From contig DAOTVZ010000084.1 in the NCBI GenBank assembly GCA_034436045.1, forward strand, positions 1 to 64,000: a DNA stretch of 64,000 nt, written 5' to 3'. The translations under genes and the position numbers were made by a program. The stretch comes from H111-94 sp034436045 (GTDB lineage: Bacteria > Chloroflexota > Ktedonobacteria > Ktedonobacterales > Ktedonobacteraceae). This document shows positions 1 to 9,580 of the stretch, piece after piece. The notes under the pieces are model-generated. The model saw only the letters and a program-made list of their open reading frames with translations, was not told where the DNA came from and searched no databases. Position 1 is the stretch's first letter, and every line of letters starts with the position of its first letter.

Positions 1-510
1 GCACAGCATCTATTTGCCAAGCATGGATTTAGCGCCACGACAACGAAGGCTATCGCGGAAAAGGCCGAGGTACCCGGTGGCCTGATCTTTTACTATTTTC
101 CCAGCAAAAAAGCGCTATTAGAGGCAGTCGTCAGCGAGCGCAATATTCTTGAGGAGTTGAGCGCCACGGCCGAAACCGTCATCAGCCCTGAGCCACGCGC
201 GATGTTGATTGCGCTCGGTCAACGCTACCTGGCTATCTTGAAGCAGCATGAAGAGTTGGCGCGTATCCTCTTACGCGAATTCCGCTCCTATCCAGAGATC
301 GCGCGGCAGTTCCACACATTACGCGAGGAGCATATCGAATTGATCGGCTCCTGCCTGCGTCGCTCGCTGCAACTAGGACAATACACCCCCTTGCGCAATA
401 TTCATGCTATTGCGCGCACTTTCCTCTACAATATCATTGTCATTGCCATCATCGAGGACGCGGAAGATCCGCATCGTCTTTTGGAAGAGATGGTCGATGT
501 GCTCATCTAG
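1..510 (+). CDS. TetR-family transcriptional regulator (5' end cut off by window)
   Basis: The reading frame is open from base 1, so the N-terminus lies outside the window; 169 residues are visible. The first ~45 residues are the second half of a TetR helix-turn-helix: FAKHGFSATTTKAIAEKAEV followed by GLIFYYFPSKKALLEAVV, which matches the family signature (T-x-x-x-I-A...G-x-x-Y-x-Y-F-x-x-K-x-x-L). The rest is an all-helical ligand-binding/dimerisation domain with no recognisable ligand class. The next gene on this strand is an MMPL-type exporter about 1.4 kb away; TetR proteins often control such pumps, but smpB and a thioesterase lie between them on the other strand, so control of the pump is only a possibility. 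Confidence 0.9.
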   Translation, partial: AQHLFAKHGFSATTTKAIAEKAEVPGGLIFYYFPSKKALLEAVVSERNILEELSATAETVISPEPRAMLIALGQRYLAILKQHEELARILLREFRSYPEIARQFHTLREEHIELIGSCLRRSLQLGQYTPLRNIHAIARTFLYNIIVIAIIEDAEDPHRLLEEMVDVLI

Positions 511-534
511 GAGTACCTGTTGTCTTTTTGCTGC

Positions 535-978
535 TTAGCGGTTGGATGCGATGTGGAAGGTGCCCAGGACTTTGCCAACGAGGCGGCGGTTTTCCCCATC
601 GATATTGTAGATAGTGGACTCCAGTACCGCAATGGTGCGCCCCTGTTGCAGAATGGTGGCCTCAGCAACTATCTCGCCCGCGCGCACCGGGGCCAGGTAG
701 TTGATCTTGGCCTCGACGGTGCTGAAGCGTGTGCCTGCCGGTAGTATGGAGAGGAGCGCCATTGACATGGCCGTGTCGGCCAGCGTGAAGATCACGCCGC
801 CATGCACGATCTGTTGGGGATGCATCAGGCGACCATCCACTTTGATACGGACGCTGCCCTGTCCATCCTGAGCCTGTACAATCTGCATGCCGATCAATTG
901 GGCGTACCCAAACTCTGCGACGCGCTGAATAATCTCTTCCTGACTGGGGATAGCCTGAGTTTCCTCTGATGATGCCAT
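535..978 (-). CDS. PaaI-like hotdog-fold acyl-CoA thioesterase
   Basis: A 147-residue single hotdog domain of the PaaI/YbgC-like thioesterase type. The typical core is present: a central helix segment IVHGGVIFTLADTAMSMAL, with the HGG turn and the Asp (LAD) that usually serves catalysis, followed by strands ending in TVEAKINYLAPVRAG. These enzymes hydrolyse acyl- or aryl-CoA in the cytoplasm; the substrate cannot be told from sequence. I start it at the ATG at 978, because a longer frame would overlap smpB and there is an AGGAAGG ribosome site 11 bases before this ATG. That site lies at the very end of smpB, 8 bases separate the two genes, and they are surely cotranscribed. Confidence 0.85.
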   Translation of the reverse strand: MASSEETQAIPSQEEIIQRVAEFGYAQLIGMQIVQAQDGQGSVRIKVDGRLMHPQQIVHGGVIFTLADTAMSMALLSILPAGTRFSTVEAKINYLAPVRAGEIVAEATILQQGRTIAVLESTIYNIDGENRRLVGKVLGTFHIASNR

Positions 979-986
979 GCCGTGAT

Positions 987-1484
987 TTACCTTCCTCGCA
1001 CGATACGTTCGATCTCGCGCTTCGTTTCGCGTTCTGCGATAGCCTCGCGCTTGTCGTAAAGCTTTTTGCCACGACACAGACCTAGCTCGATCTTCGCGCG
1101 TCCACCTTTCAGATAAAGCTTGAGCGGGACAAGTGTCATACCCTTTGTGGCGACTTTGCCGAGCAACTGGTCGATCTCGCGGCGATGTAAGAGCAGCTTG
1201 CGGTTGCGCAGTGGGTCGTGATTGAAGCGGTTGCCATGCTCATAAGCGGCGATGTGGGCATTCTCCAGCCACAGTTCGCCGTTGCGCACGATGGCATACG
1301 AGCCGCGCAGGTTGACCCGCCCCTCGCGGATAGATTTAATCTCGGTGCCGACCAATGCGATACCGGCCTCGATGGTGCGCTCCACAAAATAATCGTGGTA
1401 CGCCTGCCGATTGACCGTGATGACTTTAATTGCTTCATGCTGTGGTGCAGCCTTCTGCTGCTCTTGCTTCCTGGCCTTTGCCAT
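987..1484 (-). CDS. smpB: SsrA-binding protein SmpB
   Basis: 165 residues, the usual SmpB size. SmpB binds tmRNA and brings it to stalled ribosomes for trans-translation. Visible family motifs: [20 protein letters not shown] near residue 32, [12 protein letters not shown], the [17 protein letters not shown] segment, [12 protein letters not shown], and the Lys/Arg-rich C-terminal tail ([19 protein letters not shown]) that becomes helical in the mRNA channel. The start ATG is preceded by AAGGAG (in TAAGGAGTATGC on the minus strand). The tmRNA gene itself is not in the window. It is followed immediately by the thioesterase gene. Confidence 0.97.
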   Translation of the reverse strand: MAKARKQEQQKAAPQHEAIKVITVNRQAYHDYFVERTIEAGIALVGTEIKSIREGRVNLRGSYAIVRNGELWLENAHIAAYEHGNRFNHDPLRNRKLLLHRREIDQLLGKVATKGMTLVPLKLYLKGGRAKIELGLCRGKKLYDKREAIAERETKREIERIVRGR

Positions 1485-1896
1485 AATGCATACTCCTTAT
1501 CTCTCCTGGTAAGGACGTGTATCTGTTGCCATCTCAATTGCAAGCCGGGGCGAGTGCGTGGTATCCCGCTATTCTGCCCCTACTCTGGCATAGAGACATG
1601 CGTCTGTTATTCTCTCGCTGGCAACAGGAACACTGCTCTGTGACGAGCAGGGTGTAGCCCATAAAATGCATAATACCAGTATAGTATATGCAGGCAAGCG
1701 GGAAAGGTGACAGAGCGGGCACGTGGCAAGGTAGCCGCACGCCCTCTATCTCATTCGCATAACGCTTACCCCACATGCTGTGAGGGAACGTCATAGTGCA
1801 GAAAGGCGTCTCCTGGCACTGTGATGTAACATATGAGTGAGCTATTTTATGAATGCATAGTACATCACATCTGCCTGTCTGAAGAAAGGTTGTTCT
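1485..1896. other. 412-bp divergent intergenic region (smpB / MMPL exporter)
   Basis: No convincing gene here. It should hold both divergent promoters. Two structures are visible. A hairpin has a stem CTGCTC/GAGCAG at 1633-1638 and 1645-1650, flanked by ACAC/GTGT. A wider inverted repeat, GTGATGTA (1821-1828) and TACATCAC (1861-1868), lies 32 bases apart and ends about 29 bases before the exporter start; its position suits an operator. The 67-residue frame crossing into the exporter is read as noise. Confidence 0.5.
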
Positions 1897-4230
1897 ATGT
1901 TCTACCATCTGGGCAAATTTGCCGCCCGCTATCGCTGGTTGATTGTGGGATTGTGGATGGTGGCGGTAGCCGTCGCGCTCCCCTTTGCACCGCAGGCCAG
2001 CCAGGTCTTGCAGCCGGGCGGCTTTATCAGCCCTGATGCCGAGTCCTCGCGCGCGCTCGATCTGCTGGCACAGAAACTGCATCTTAATACTAATATTGTG
2101 CAGGTCATCTTCACGAGCCAGCGTTATACGGCGTATGACCCGCAATTTGTGGCGGAATCGCAGCAGGCTCTGTCCGGCCTGCAACACTGGTCGAAGGTGG
2201 CACAGATTATCTCGTTTACTGATAACCCGCGCCAGATTTCAACCGACCGACACGCGGCCTATGTTAATGTGGTGATTAACGCCGATTCGAACAATGTCGC
2301 TTCATTCTTACCTGGACTACAGCAGCGATTGAAGCCGGTACCGGACTTAAAGACCAGCATTGGCGGTGGCGCTGTTTTCTATCAGGATATTCAGATCGTC
2401 AGCGAAAATGATCTACGGCGTGCTGAGATACTGGCCTTTCCGTTCGCTATTATCGCGTTGCTGCTGGTCTTCCGTTCGGTGGTCGCTGCCATTTTGCCCA
2501 CCCTGGTGGGGGGCTTCGCAGTCGTCGTGGCGCTGGCGCTGGTGTTTGTCATCGGCCATGTCATACCACTCTCGATCTTTGTGCTGAACATTACCACGCT
2601 CTTCGGTCTGGGGTTGGGCGTCGATTACTCGCTCTTCATTGTGAGCCGTTTCCGCGAAGAATTGTGGCGTGGACGCAGCGTCTCTGAGGCGGTGACGGTC
2701 ACGGTGGCAACGGCTGGGCGTGCAGTAACCTTCTCCGGCTTGACCGTCTCTATCGGCCTGTTTGGCCTGACGCTGTTCCATATCGACATGTTGCGTTCGG
2801 TGGGCCTGGGTGGCGTACTGGTAGTGCTGCTGGCCGTGCTGGCGGCGATTACACTGTTGCCCGCTCTGCTGACGATTATCGGTCTGCACATCAACGCTCT
2901 ACCGGTGCGTTTGCCGACCATAAAACGCAGCATGACGCGAGATCGGGCGCATGAGGAGCAGGCCAGCGATCATGTACAGCATGGTTTCTGGTATCGGCTG
3001 TCCAATTTTGTGATGCGCTATCCTTTACAGGTCTTTTTCCCTGTCTTACTGTTGTTGCTGGCCTTTGGCGCGCCTTTTCTGGATGTGCGTTTCTCCGCGC
3101 CGGATGCTTCTATTCTGCCGAAGAGTGTTCCCTCACGTCAGGCTTATGACCTGATCGCGCAGCGTTTCGACTCCAGCGAGACAACGCCGATTATTCTCGC
3201 TGTGCAGACGCAGGGCAATGTGTTAACGCCGGATAATATCCGCTATCTGTACTATTATGTCAAGCGCATAGAGGCCGACCCCTATACGAAGCGCGTGGAC
3301 AGCATTGTGAGTGCTGACCCGCGCCTGACGTTGGAGCAGTACGAACTGCTGTATACTCATCCACAGTTAATTAGCGATCCCTACCTGCAAGCGCTGCTCC
3401 AATCGACCGTGTCTGGTAATACCCTCTCCATTCAGGTGATTAGCAAGTATGGCATGATTGATCCTCGCTCACAGGAACTGGTAGAGGCTATTCGTAACAC
3501 GAATCCGGGTCACAACATCAAAGTGATGGTGACGGGTGGGACGGCGGCTGATATAGATTATGTCAACTCAATCTATGACGACTTCCCGCTGGCGGTGCTG
3601 ATGGTGGCGATTACCACCTATATCGTCTTGCTGCTGCTCTTCCGCTCGGTAGTCTTGCCGCTCAAGGCGATTATCATGAATACGCTCTCTATTCTGGCCA
3701 GCTATGGCGCGCTGGTCGTCATCTTCCAGGATGGCTTCCTGCACCAACTGTTGAATTTCACGCCGCTGGGCTTTGTCGAGGCCACCAGTCCCATTCTGCT
3801 CTTCTGTTCGCTCTTTGGCCTGTCGATGGACTATGAGGTTTTCCTGCTTTCGCGTGTGCAGGAGGCGTTCTGGCAGACGGGCGATAACACGGCCTCGGTC
3901 GCGCTCGGTTTGCAGCGCAGTGGTGGTATTATTACCAGCGCGGCAATCATTGTAGTGGTGGTGAGCCTGTGTTTTGCGACGGCGGACGTGATTCTGGTAA
4001 AGGCGCTGGGTCTGGGCATGGCGCTGGCGGTCACTATCGATGCCACGCTGGTACGTGGCCTGCTTGTGCCTGCCACTATGCGCCTGATCGGCGACTGGAA
4101 CTGGTGGCTGCCATTTGCAGGCATTCAGCGTCATCCGCCCGCGCTAACCGAGAATCTGCTAGAGGGCGGGCCGACATCGGCAATAGCCTCTGAGGCTGAT
4201 GAGCATGCCAGAGTTGGGAGAGAGTCATGA
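1897..4230 (+). CDS. MMPL-family RND-type lipid/hydrophobic compound exporter
   Basis: 777 residues with the two-fold RND/MMPL layout: TM1 near residues 10-30, a soluble domain (~35-165), a bundle of five TM helices (~170-330), then TM7 near 370-390, a second soluble domain and a second bundle (~545-740). The paired Asp-Tyr of the proton relay is seen in both halves: GVDYSLF (Asp243) and SMDYEVF (Asp645). This marks it as an MMPL pump driven by the proton gradient rather than HAE-type RND. Family members export lipids, siderophores or drugs; the substrate here is unknown. Its stop overlaps the start of the downstream lipoprotein gene (ATGA), so the two are translationally coupled and probably work together at the envelope. 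Confidence 0.92.
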   Translation: MFYHLGKFAARYRWLIVGLWMVAVAVALPFAPQASQVLQPGGFISPDAESSRALDLLAQKLHLNTNIVQVIFTSQRYTAYDPQFVAESQQALSGLQHWSKVAQIISFTDNPRQISTDRHAAYVNVVINADSNNVASFLPGLQQRLKPVPDLKTSIGGGAVFYQDIQIVSENDLRRAEILAFPFAIIALLLVFRSVVAAILPTLVGGFAVVVALALVFVIGHVIPLSIFVLNITTLFGLGLGVDYSLFIVSRFREELWRGRSVSEAVTVTVATAGRAVTFSGLTVSIGLFGLTLFHIDMLRSVGLGGVLVVLLAVLAAITLLPALLTIIGLHINALPVRLPTIKRSMTRDRAHEEQASDHVQHGFWYRLSNFVMRYPLQVFFPVLLLLLAFGAPFLDVRFSAPDASILPKSVPSRQAYDLIAQRFDSSETTPIILAVQTQGNVLTPDNIRYLYYYVKRIEADPYTKRVDSIVSADPRLTLEQYELLYTHPQLISDPYLQALLQSTVSGNTLSIQVISKYGMIDPRSQELVEAIRNTNPGHNIKVMVTGGTAADIDYVNSIYDDFPLAVLMVAITTYIVLLLLFRSVVLPLKAIIMNTLSILASYGALVVIFQDGFLHQLLNFTPLGFVEATSPILLFCSLFGLSMDYEVFLLSRVQEAFWQTGDNTASVALGLQRSGGIITSAAIIVVVVSLCFATADVILVKALGLGMALAVTIDATLVRGLLVPATMRLIGDWNWWLPFAGIQRHPPALTENLLEGGPTSAIASEADEHARVGRES

Positions 4231-5339
4231 AGAAACGATTACTTTCTGTGGCTGGACTGCTAGCCTTACTCGGCCTGCTGGCCTCATGCAGCTTCCCTGG
4301 CCTGGTTACATCGTCGGCGCAGTTGCCCCAGGTGAGTCAGACAACGCCACAGACAACCAGTTTGCCGCCCATTCGCTTTCCGCAGGATGAGGCGGCACAC
4401 GACGACCTGACCGAGTGGTGGTACTATACCGGCCATCTCAACGCCGTTGAGCCGGATGGCCAGTTGCATCACTATGGTTTTGAGCTAGTGATCTTTCAGG
4501 CATTACGTAGTGACCTCGCGCCGGTATACGCTGCGCACTTCGCCATCAGCGACATCACACGCGGTCAGTTTCACTACGCGCAGCAGCGTGAAACGGAGCC
4601 GAATGCCGTGATTCCCAACGGTACTTCGACAGCAGGGATCAACGAGCATGTCGGTGACTGGTCGATTACTGGCTTGAATGGACACGACCATCTTATTGCC
4701 TCTATGCCTGATTACGCGATTAATCTACAACTGGACAGTTTGACGCCGCCGATTTTGCATAATGGCAACGGACTGATTACCTATGGGCTGGCCGGTTTCT
4801 CGTACTATTATTCGCGGCCACGCATGGCGGTGAGCGGCACGATTATCGATCACCACCAGCCGTTGACGGTCACAGGGCTGGCGTGGATGGATCATCAGTG
4901 GGGCAATTTCCTGACACTGGCAGGCAGTGGCTGGGACTGGTTTAGCGTGCAATTGAATAACAACACCGAAATGATGCTCTACTTTATCCGTGACGCTTCT
5001 GGCAAGACGATCTCAACGTACATCGGCTATATCGATACGCAGGCGCGCGATCACCTGATTGCTGCCAGCGCCTTGCACGTCACCGTCCTCAATCACTGGA
5101 TGAGTCCGGTCACGCACGCCGTCTATCCTTCCGGCTGGCAGTTAGTTGTGAATGCTCCACAGCTTCATACCACTTTGACGCTGTTGCCTCAACTCAAAGA
5201 CCAGGAACTGGTGGTCTATCAATCGACCGGCAATAGCTATTGGGAAGGTGCGGTGAGCATTCAGGGGCAGGTCAACGGGCTGGTGGTGCAGGGCCAGGGC
5301 TATGTTGAATTGACCGGTTACGCACCCAACGCGCAATAG
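4227..5339 (+). CDS. AttH/CrtC-like lipocalin-fold lipoprotein
   Basis: 370 residues. The N-terminus is a lipoprotein signal: basic MKKR, a hydrophobic run, and lipobox LLASC with the Cys near residue 21, so the protein should be anchored outside the membrane. The body matches the AttH/carotenoid 1,2-hydratase-like (lipocalin-related) family, with EWWYYTGHLNA near the start, GLAWMDHQWGNF in the middle, and GWDWFSVQL. Members bind or hydrate hydrophobic isoprenoid-like molecules, but many are uncharacterised. It overlaps the MMPL exporter by ATGA. I infer it carries or modifies the pump's hydrophobic cargo outside the cell. True carotenoid hydratase activity is not shown by the sequence. Confidence 0.85.
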   Translation: MKKRLLSVAGLLALLGLLASCSFPGLVTSSAQLPQVSQTTPQTTSLPPIRFPQDEAAHDDLTEWWYYTGHLNAVEPDGQLHHYGFELVIFQALRSDLAPVYAAHFAISDITRGQFHYAQQRETEPNAVIPNGTSTAGINEHVGDWSITGLNGHDHLIASMPDYAINLQLDSLTPPILHNGNGLITYGLAGFSYYYSRPRMAVSGTIIDHHQPLTVTGLAWMDHQWGNFLTLAGSGWDWFSVQLNNNTEMMLYFIRDASGKTISTYIGYIDTQARDHLIAASALHVTVLNHWMSPVTHAVYPSGWQLVVNAPQLHTTLTLLPQLKDQELVVYQSTGNSYWEGAVSIQGQVNGLVVQGQGYVELTGYAPNAQ

Positions 5340-5965
5340 CATGCAGAATAAGAGACTCGATAGGCAATAGCAAGCAGAGCAGTAAGGCAACCGCTCCCAG
5401 GCTGCCCCTGGTGGGTACCCTGAGTGCGGTCTGCTCTGTCTGCTCTCTCGTCGTTCTATCCCCCTTTTTTCCTATGTCATATGCTTCCCACTATCTCCTG
5501 CCTCAGTCTCCCCGCCTGATTGGGTGTTTACTTCTCAGTGGCAATATCTTAGAGAAGACTTACAGAAGACAAAGCCATCTTGTACCGGAGCAATGCAGTG
5601 AAAAAGAGTATTGGGGCAGAAAAAAAGCTCGCTTCTTGTTATGTATACTATCTTGATGCTTGTTGTGTGTGGCGTTACACGGCAGTTGCTTGTGTAAAAA
5701 GAAACTAATCCGGCATAGAAGTGCGGTCGAATATACTAGTGATAGCGACGTTGCGCTGCATATAGCTCAGCAATTGTTATTGACGAATACATATTACCTT
5801 GTGGTATACTTGGTTGCGGTTTGGTGGAACTGTATATGTCAAGCCTACTTTGTATGAATTTTGTATTTACTTTTTACAGAAGTTGTTGTATATTTTGCTG
5901 CGATTTGTAATGCTGATGATGCCGTTCTCTTCGCCGGAGAGGGTGAGGGGGATACGATATAGAGC
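5340..5965. other. 626-bp intergenic region upstream of the sensor kinase
   Basis: AT-richer than its flanks. Two short frames here (about 81 and 65 residues) have no ribosome site or protein-like composition and are not called. A promoter-like pair lies at 5780-5810. A strand of matching sequence (CAGAGCAG near 5375 and CTGCTCTG near 5434) could form a loose hairpin after the lipoprotein gene, but it has no T-tract. Nothing else is recognisable. Confidence 0.5.
5780..5810 (+). promoter_or_regulatory. Candidate sigma-A promoter of the sensor kinase
   Basis: TTGACG (5780-5785) and TATACT (5805-5810) are spaced by 19 bases, a little long. It lies ~155 bases before the kinase start. The spacing and the preceding GTGG resemble the element at 54249-54279 ahead of the restriction-modification genes. 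Confidence 0.4.
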
Positions 5966-8854
5966 ATGGAAGTGAGCGTTTCTACGGTACACAATCGTAA
6001 GAATTCGCCGGATACGCTGGATGAATCGGCTATCGTTGAACGGGTAGCACGTATTGTTGCCAGTGTACGTGGGACAAAGCCGGATTATACGCGCCTGGCG
6101 GCAGAGCTAGAGCAGGCCATACCGTTTGATGTGTTTGGCATTGTGTTGCTGCGCCATGATCGTCAGGCAGTGCGTGTCGTTGTGTGTTCGCGCACGCTGG
6201 TCTATCCCCAGGGTATGGGTGAGATGCCCAGAATGGGAAGTGAGATCAACGGGCGTGCCGCTCACTGGCATACGAGCTATCATCAGCATCCGTTAGAAGA
6301 CTCAATGCTGTATCAAATGCTGCGTAAGCCGAAGCTGGTGATTCGGAATTACCCTGAAGGTGTCAACGGCTTGCCCAATGAATGTGGTGATGCATTGAGT
6401 GGATTCCCCCAGCTGCGCTCTATTTTAATTGCGCCGCTCAAGGTAGAGGAGCGCGTGCTGGGAACGCTGGAGCTTGGAGGGGTTGAAATAGGGCTTTATG
6501 CCCCTAAGAAGCTGCAACGGCTGGTGCAGGCGGTAGCGCCGGTGATTGCGACCGCGATAGAGGGGGCGCAGTCTGGTGGGAATGTTAAGATACAGGATCG
6601 GCAGCGTCAGGCGCTCAAGAATGTTTCTACGGCTCTGACACAGAATGTGGTAGATCGGGATGCTATTTTGCGTCAGATAGTGGTGGGTATTGCGCAGTCG
6701 CTGAGTGTGTCTTCGGCCATCGTAACGATGGAGGCGGATGGACACATGCATCTGGCGGCACAGGAAGGGTTGCCTGCCGCTGTACTGGCGCAGATTTTGT
6801 ATGATTGCTATCCGGTACATGGTGGTTGTATCATTGGTAGTACCTTTATCACCCGGCAGCCGAGTTCTTCGTTGGATATTGCGCATGATAAGCGTTTCCC
6901 GGCCAGTGCTGTTTTCTTCTCTAAGCTGGGTGCCAGTTCTATTTATTGCTATCCCCTCGTCTCTGGAGCGGTAATTTACGGCGTTCTCCTGATCTGCTCG
7001 CCGGATACGGGCGGGTTTACGCCGCTCAAGGTTGATATTCTCTCCCTGTTTGCCAATCAGGCAACGATTGCATTTCATAATAGCCTGCTGCTCGATACAT
7101 TGCGTCAGCGCAGAAATTTTCAGGAGATCATCGAGCGTCTGGAGCGGACGGCTGAAAAGGAGAAACTGATTGAGCCGACGCCCGCAGAGCTATTGGCGCT
7201 CTTGCAGCAGGCCCAGAGTGAGGCGCAGCGTCTCTTTGGAGTGAGTTTCAGTTCTCTGTTGGGTCTGGTCAGTCGCTATCTGTTGACGCAGAGTGAGCGC
7301 ACAGTGATGGAGATGTCATTCACGAACGGCGTGGCGGGAGAGCAGAGTGTGGTCGGCGGTGATTATGTGGGCGAGATACAGAAGCTGGTTGATGTGCCAA
7401 CAGCCTTAAATGATACACTCTCCCGGCTGGCGCGTCGTACCGAGGGTGCCCTGCGTCGCGCGGGTATGCTCAGCGAACTAAGCGAGTTGCTGATTCAGCT
7501 CACCGAATCGACCGGCGGCGTGAAAGATGCCTGGTTCGTGACGGACCTGGACGGCAACTTTGTCTATATGAATCCTGCCGCTGAAAGCTTTTCCGGCCTC
7601 ACGATGAGTCGGGTCGAAGATAATCAATCACTGACCCTGGAACGGGTCTTTGCGGAATTATTTCCGCGTATGCGCAATGCCGAAGTGGTACGCCAGTATG
7701 TGCGCAATGTAGCGAGTGGCGAAACGTATCAGCAGGTATTGCGCTGTGTGCTGGCGGAGCAGCCGCTTGCGGAAGAGCAAACCGGCCAGGGTGTGATAGA
7801 GCGCGAGGCGGGACATTGCGAGCATATGCAGGGAGTATCTACTCATGCGCCCAACGCGCGTCGGCGTCGTTTATTGCGTCAGCAAGAGAATCCCACTGAT
7901 CGCTATTATCATCTGATGTGTTATCCGTTGTGTGATCGGCAAGGGCAACAGGTAGGGCGAGCGCTCCGTGTCAGCGACGTGACGGAGCAGGTGCGGGAGG
8001 AGTTGCACCGTTCCGCGCTGCTTTCCGTTGTTTCGCATGACCTGCGCACACCCTTGACGACGATTAAAACGGCGGTAACAGGCTTGTTGCAGGAGGGGAT
8101 TGAGTGGGATGCGCAGGATCGGCAAGCAATTCTGGCCGATATCGATGCCGAAACCGACCATTTGACTGTGCTGGTCAATGACCTGGTTGATCTTTCGCGC
8201 ATCGAAATGGGCGCTCTGGTGTTGGAGAAAGAGTGGTGTGACCTGATCGAGGTGGCCAGTAGCGCGGTTGAACGTAGCCGACGTAGCCGCCTCGAATGTG
8301 CCGTTCGTTTGTATGCGCAGCGACCTCTCCCGCCTATCTTTGTTGATTTTGGGCAGATCGAGCGCGTGCTTGTCGGCCTGATTGAGAATGCAACGCGCTC
8401 CAGTCCCCCACAAAGTACCGTTAGCCTCATCCTGGATCTGGTAACAGATGAGGTACTGGCACGTGCACCAATGAAGCGTCAATTCGCGGTTGAGCATAAG
8501 GCGGCGTTATCGCAATGGGTGCGTGTGCGCGTGGTGGATCAGGGAGAGGGTATCCCGCAGTCGGCGTGGGAAGAGGTATTTCAGCGTTTTTATAGTAGTC
8601 ATGCGGACGGCAATGAATTAAGGCTGGCTATTTGCAAGGGAATTGTGGAGGCGCATCAAGGCTACATATGGGTTGAGGCAGCGCCTACGGAGATATCTAT
8701 TGAGGGCAAGGTTATCGCACTGGAGCAGGCGCAAGGAGCAGGAACATGTTTTGTATTAGTGTTACCGGCACATACTTATCGTAGCCTGGAGGCAGACGAG
8801 GATACGGTGATGCGTCGCAGCACACGGGAGACTGCACGGGCCGAGGAGGAATAA
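5966..8854 (+). CDS. GAF-GAF-PAS sensor histidine kinase
   Basis: 962 residues, no membrane segment, so a cytoplasmic sensor. Order: GAF 1 (~25-195), GAF 2 (~215-370), a helical linker (~375-500), PAS (~505-665), HisKA with SVVSHDLRTPL (phospho-acceptor His691), and HATPase_c (~800-940). The N-box is IENATRSSP (Asn808), the G1 box VVDQGEGIP, and the F-box FQRFYSS. The usual glycine-rich G2 box (GTGLGL) is replaced by NELRLAICKGIVEAHQG, so the ATP lid is unusual and the phosphorylation rate may be low. It sits 3 bases ahead of an OmpR/KdpE-type regulator, its likely partner. The spacing (GAGGAGGA overlapping its end) implies translational coupling. Confidence 0.92.
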   Translation: MEVSVSTVHNRKNSPDTLDESAIVERVARIVASVRGTKPDYTRLAAELEQAIPFDVFGIVLLRHDRQAVRVVVCSRTLVYPQGMGEMPRMGSEINGRAAHWHTSYHQHPLEDSMLYQMLRKPKLVIRNYPEGVNGLPNECGDALSGFPQLRSILIAPLKVEERVLGTLELGGVEIGLYAPKKLQRLVQAVAPVIATAIEGAQSGGNVKIQDRQRQALKNVSTALTQNVVDRDAILRQIVVGIAQSLSVSSAIVTMEADGHMHLAAQEGLPAAVLAQILYDCYPVHGGCIIGSTFITRQPSSSLDIAHDKRFPASAVFFSKLGASSIYCYPLVSGAVIYGVLLICSPDTGGFTPLKVDILSLFANQATIAFHNSLLLDTLRQRRNFQEIIERLERTAEKEKLIEPTPAELLALLQQAQSEAQRLFGVSFSSLLGLVSRYLLTQSERTVMEMSFTNGVAGEQSVVGGDYVGEIQKLVDVPTALNDTLSRLARRTEGALRRAGMLSELSELLIQLTESTGGVKDAWFVTDLDGNFVYMNPAAESFSGLTMSRVEDNQSLTLERVFAELFPRMRNAEVVRQYVRNVASGETYQQVLRCVLAEQPLAEEQTGQGVIEREAGHCEHMQGVSTHAPNARRRRLLRQQENPTDRYYHLMCYPLCDRQGQQVGRALRVSDVTEQVREELHRSALLSVVSHDLRTPLTTIKTAVTGLLQEGIEWDAQDRQAILADIDAETDHLTVLVNDLVDLSRIEMGALVLEKEWCDLIEVASSAVERSRRSRLECAVRLYAQRPLPPIFVDFGQIERVLVGLIENATRSSPPQSTVSLILDLVTDEVLARAPMKRQFAVEHKAALSQWVRVRVVDQGEGIPQSAWEEVFQRFYSSHADGNELRLAICKGIVEAHQGYIWVEAAPTEISIEGKVIALEQAQGAGTCFVLVLPAHTYRSLEADEDTVMRRSTRETARAEEE

Positions 8855-8857
8855 TGC

Positions 8858-9580
8858 ATGAAGGCCAAAGGCAAGCGTATTCTTGTTGTAGATGATGAGT
8901 TGAGTATTCAGCGTATTCTGCGCCAGAATCTGCTGATGAGTGGGTATGAAGTGTTGGTAGCCGGTGAAGGAAGGCAGGCCATTGAGATGGTGCAGCAGCA
9001 TCATCCAGACCTGATTCTGTTAGACCTCTGCCTTCCAGGCTATCTGGATGGGTTGGATGTGTGTGTGGAGGCCCGAAAGATCACCAGTGCCCCCATTATT
9101 GTGTTATCGGCACTGGCGAATGAGAAACAGAAAGTGCGGGCGCTTGACCTGGGGGCCGATGATTATTTGACCAAGCCCTTTGGCAGTGATGAATTGCTGG
9201 CGCGTGTGCGAGCCTGCCTGCGGCGTTCAAATCCTGCCGAGGTGGCGATGGAAAATCAACCGACGACGCTGATCAGCGATGATGGCTATATTCGGATGAA
9301 TGTCGAGCAACGAACGGTGCGTGCTGGTGAACAGGAAGTGCGTTTGACGCCTACCGAATTTGAGTTGTTGCGGCAGCTTATGCAGAAGGCCGGAAAGGTG
9401 CTGACGCATCGTGCTTTATTGCAAGCTATCTGGGGGCCGGAGTATGGGGAGGAGGCGGATTATCTGCGTGTCTATGTTCGTCAGTTAAGGCGCAAGATAG
9501 AGAAAGAGCCATCGCGGCCACAATATATTCTGACGGAACCGGGAATTGGCTACATGTTTCGCACGCGGGAGGAGACATAA
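8858..9580 (+). CDS. OmpR/KdpE-type DNA-binding response regulator
   Basis: 240 residues. A receiver domain (1-125) carries the acidic pair VVDDE, the phospho-acceptor in LILLDLCLPG and the conserved KPF (LTKPFGSDEL). A winged-helix Trans_reg_C domain follows (~145-238) with LTPTEFELLRQLMQKAGKVL and the recognition region DYLRVYVRQLRRKIE; it most resembles KdpE. It begins 3 bases after the sensor kinase, whose last codons contain its ribosome site GAGGAGGA. Target genes are unknown; the chemosensory operon that starts 127 bases downstream is a candidate by position only. Confidence 0.95.
   Translation: MKAKGKRILVVDDELSIQRILRQNLLMSGYEVLVAGEGRQAIEMVQQHHPDLILLDLCLPGYLDGLDVCVEARKITSAPIIVLSALANEKQKVRALDLGADDYLTKPFGSDELLARVRACLRRSNPAEVAMENQPTTLISDDGYIRMNVEQRTVRAGEQEVRLTPTEFELLRQLMQKAGKVLTHRALLQAIWGPEYGEEADYLRVYVRQLRRKIEKEPSRPQYILTEPGIGYMFRTREET

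Noticed and set aside
1534..2187. 217-residue minus-strand frame at the start of the MMPL gene
   Set aside because: Overlaps a well-supported coding region and an intergenic promoter region; composition is not protein-like.
5411..5857. Two short + strand frames before the sensor kinase
   Set aside because: No ribosome sites, Cys/Leu/Ser-rich composition and AT-rich promoter-like DNA.
6425..7078. 217-residue frame on the minus strand
   Set aside because: Antisense to the GAF domains of the sensor kinase; Arg/His-rich shadow, no domain.
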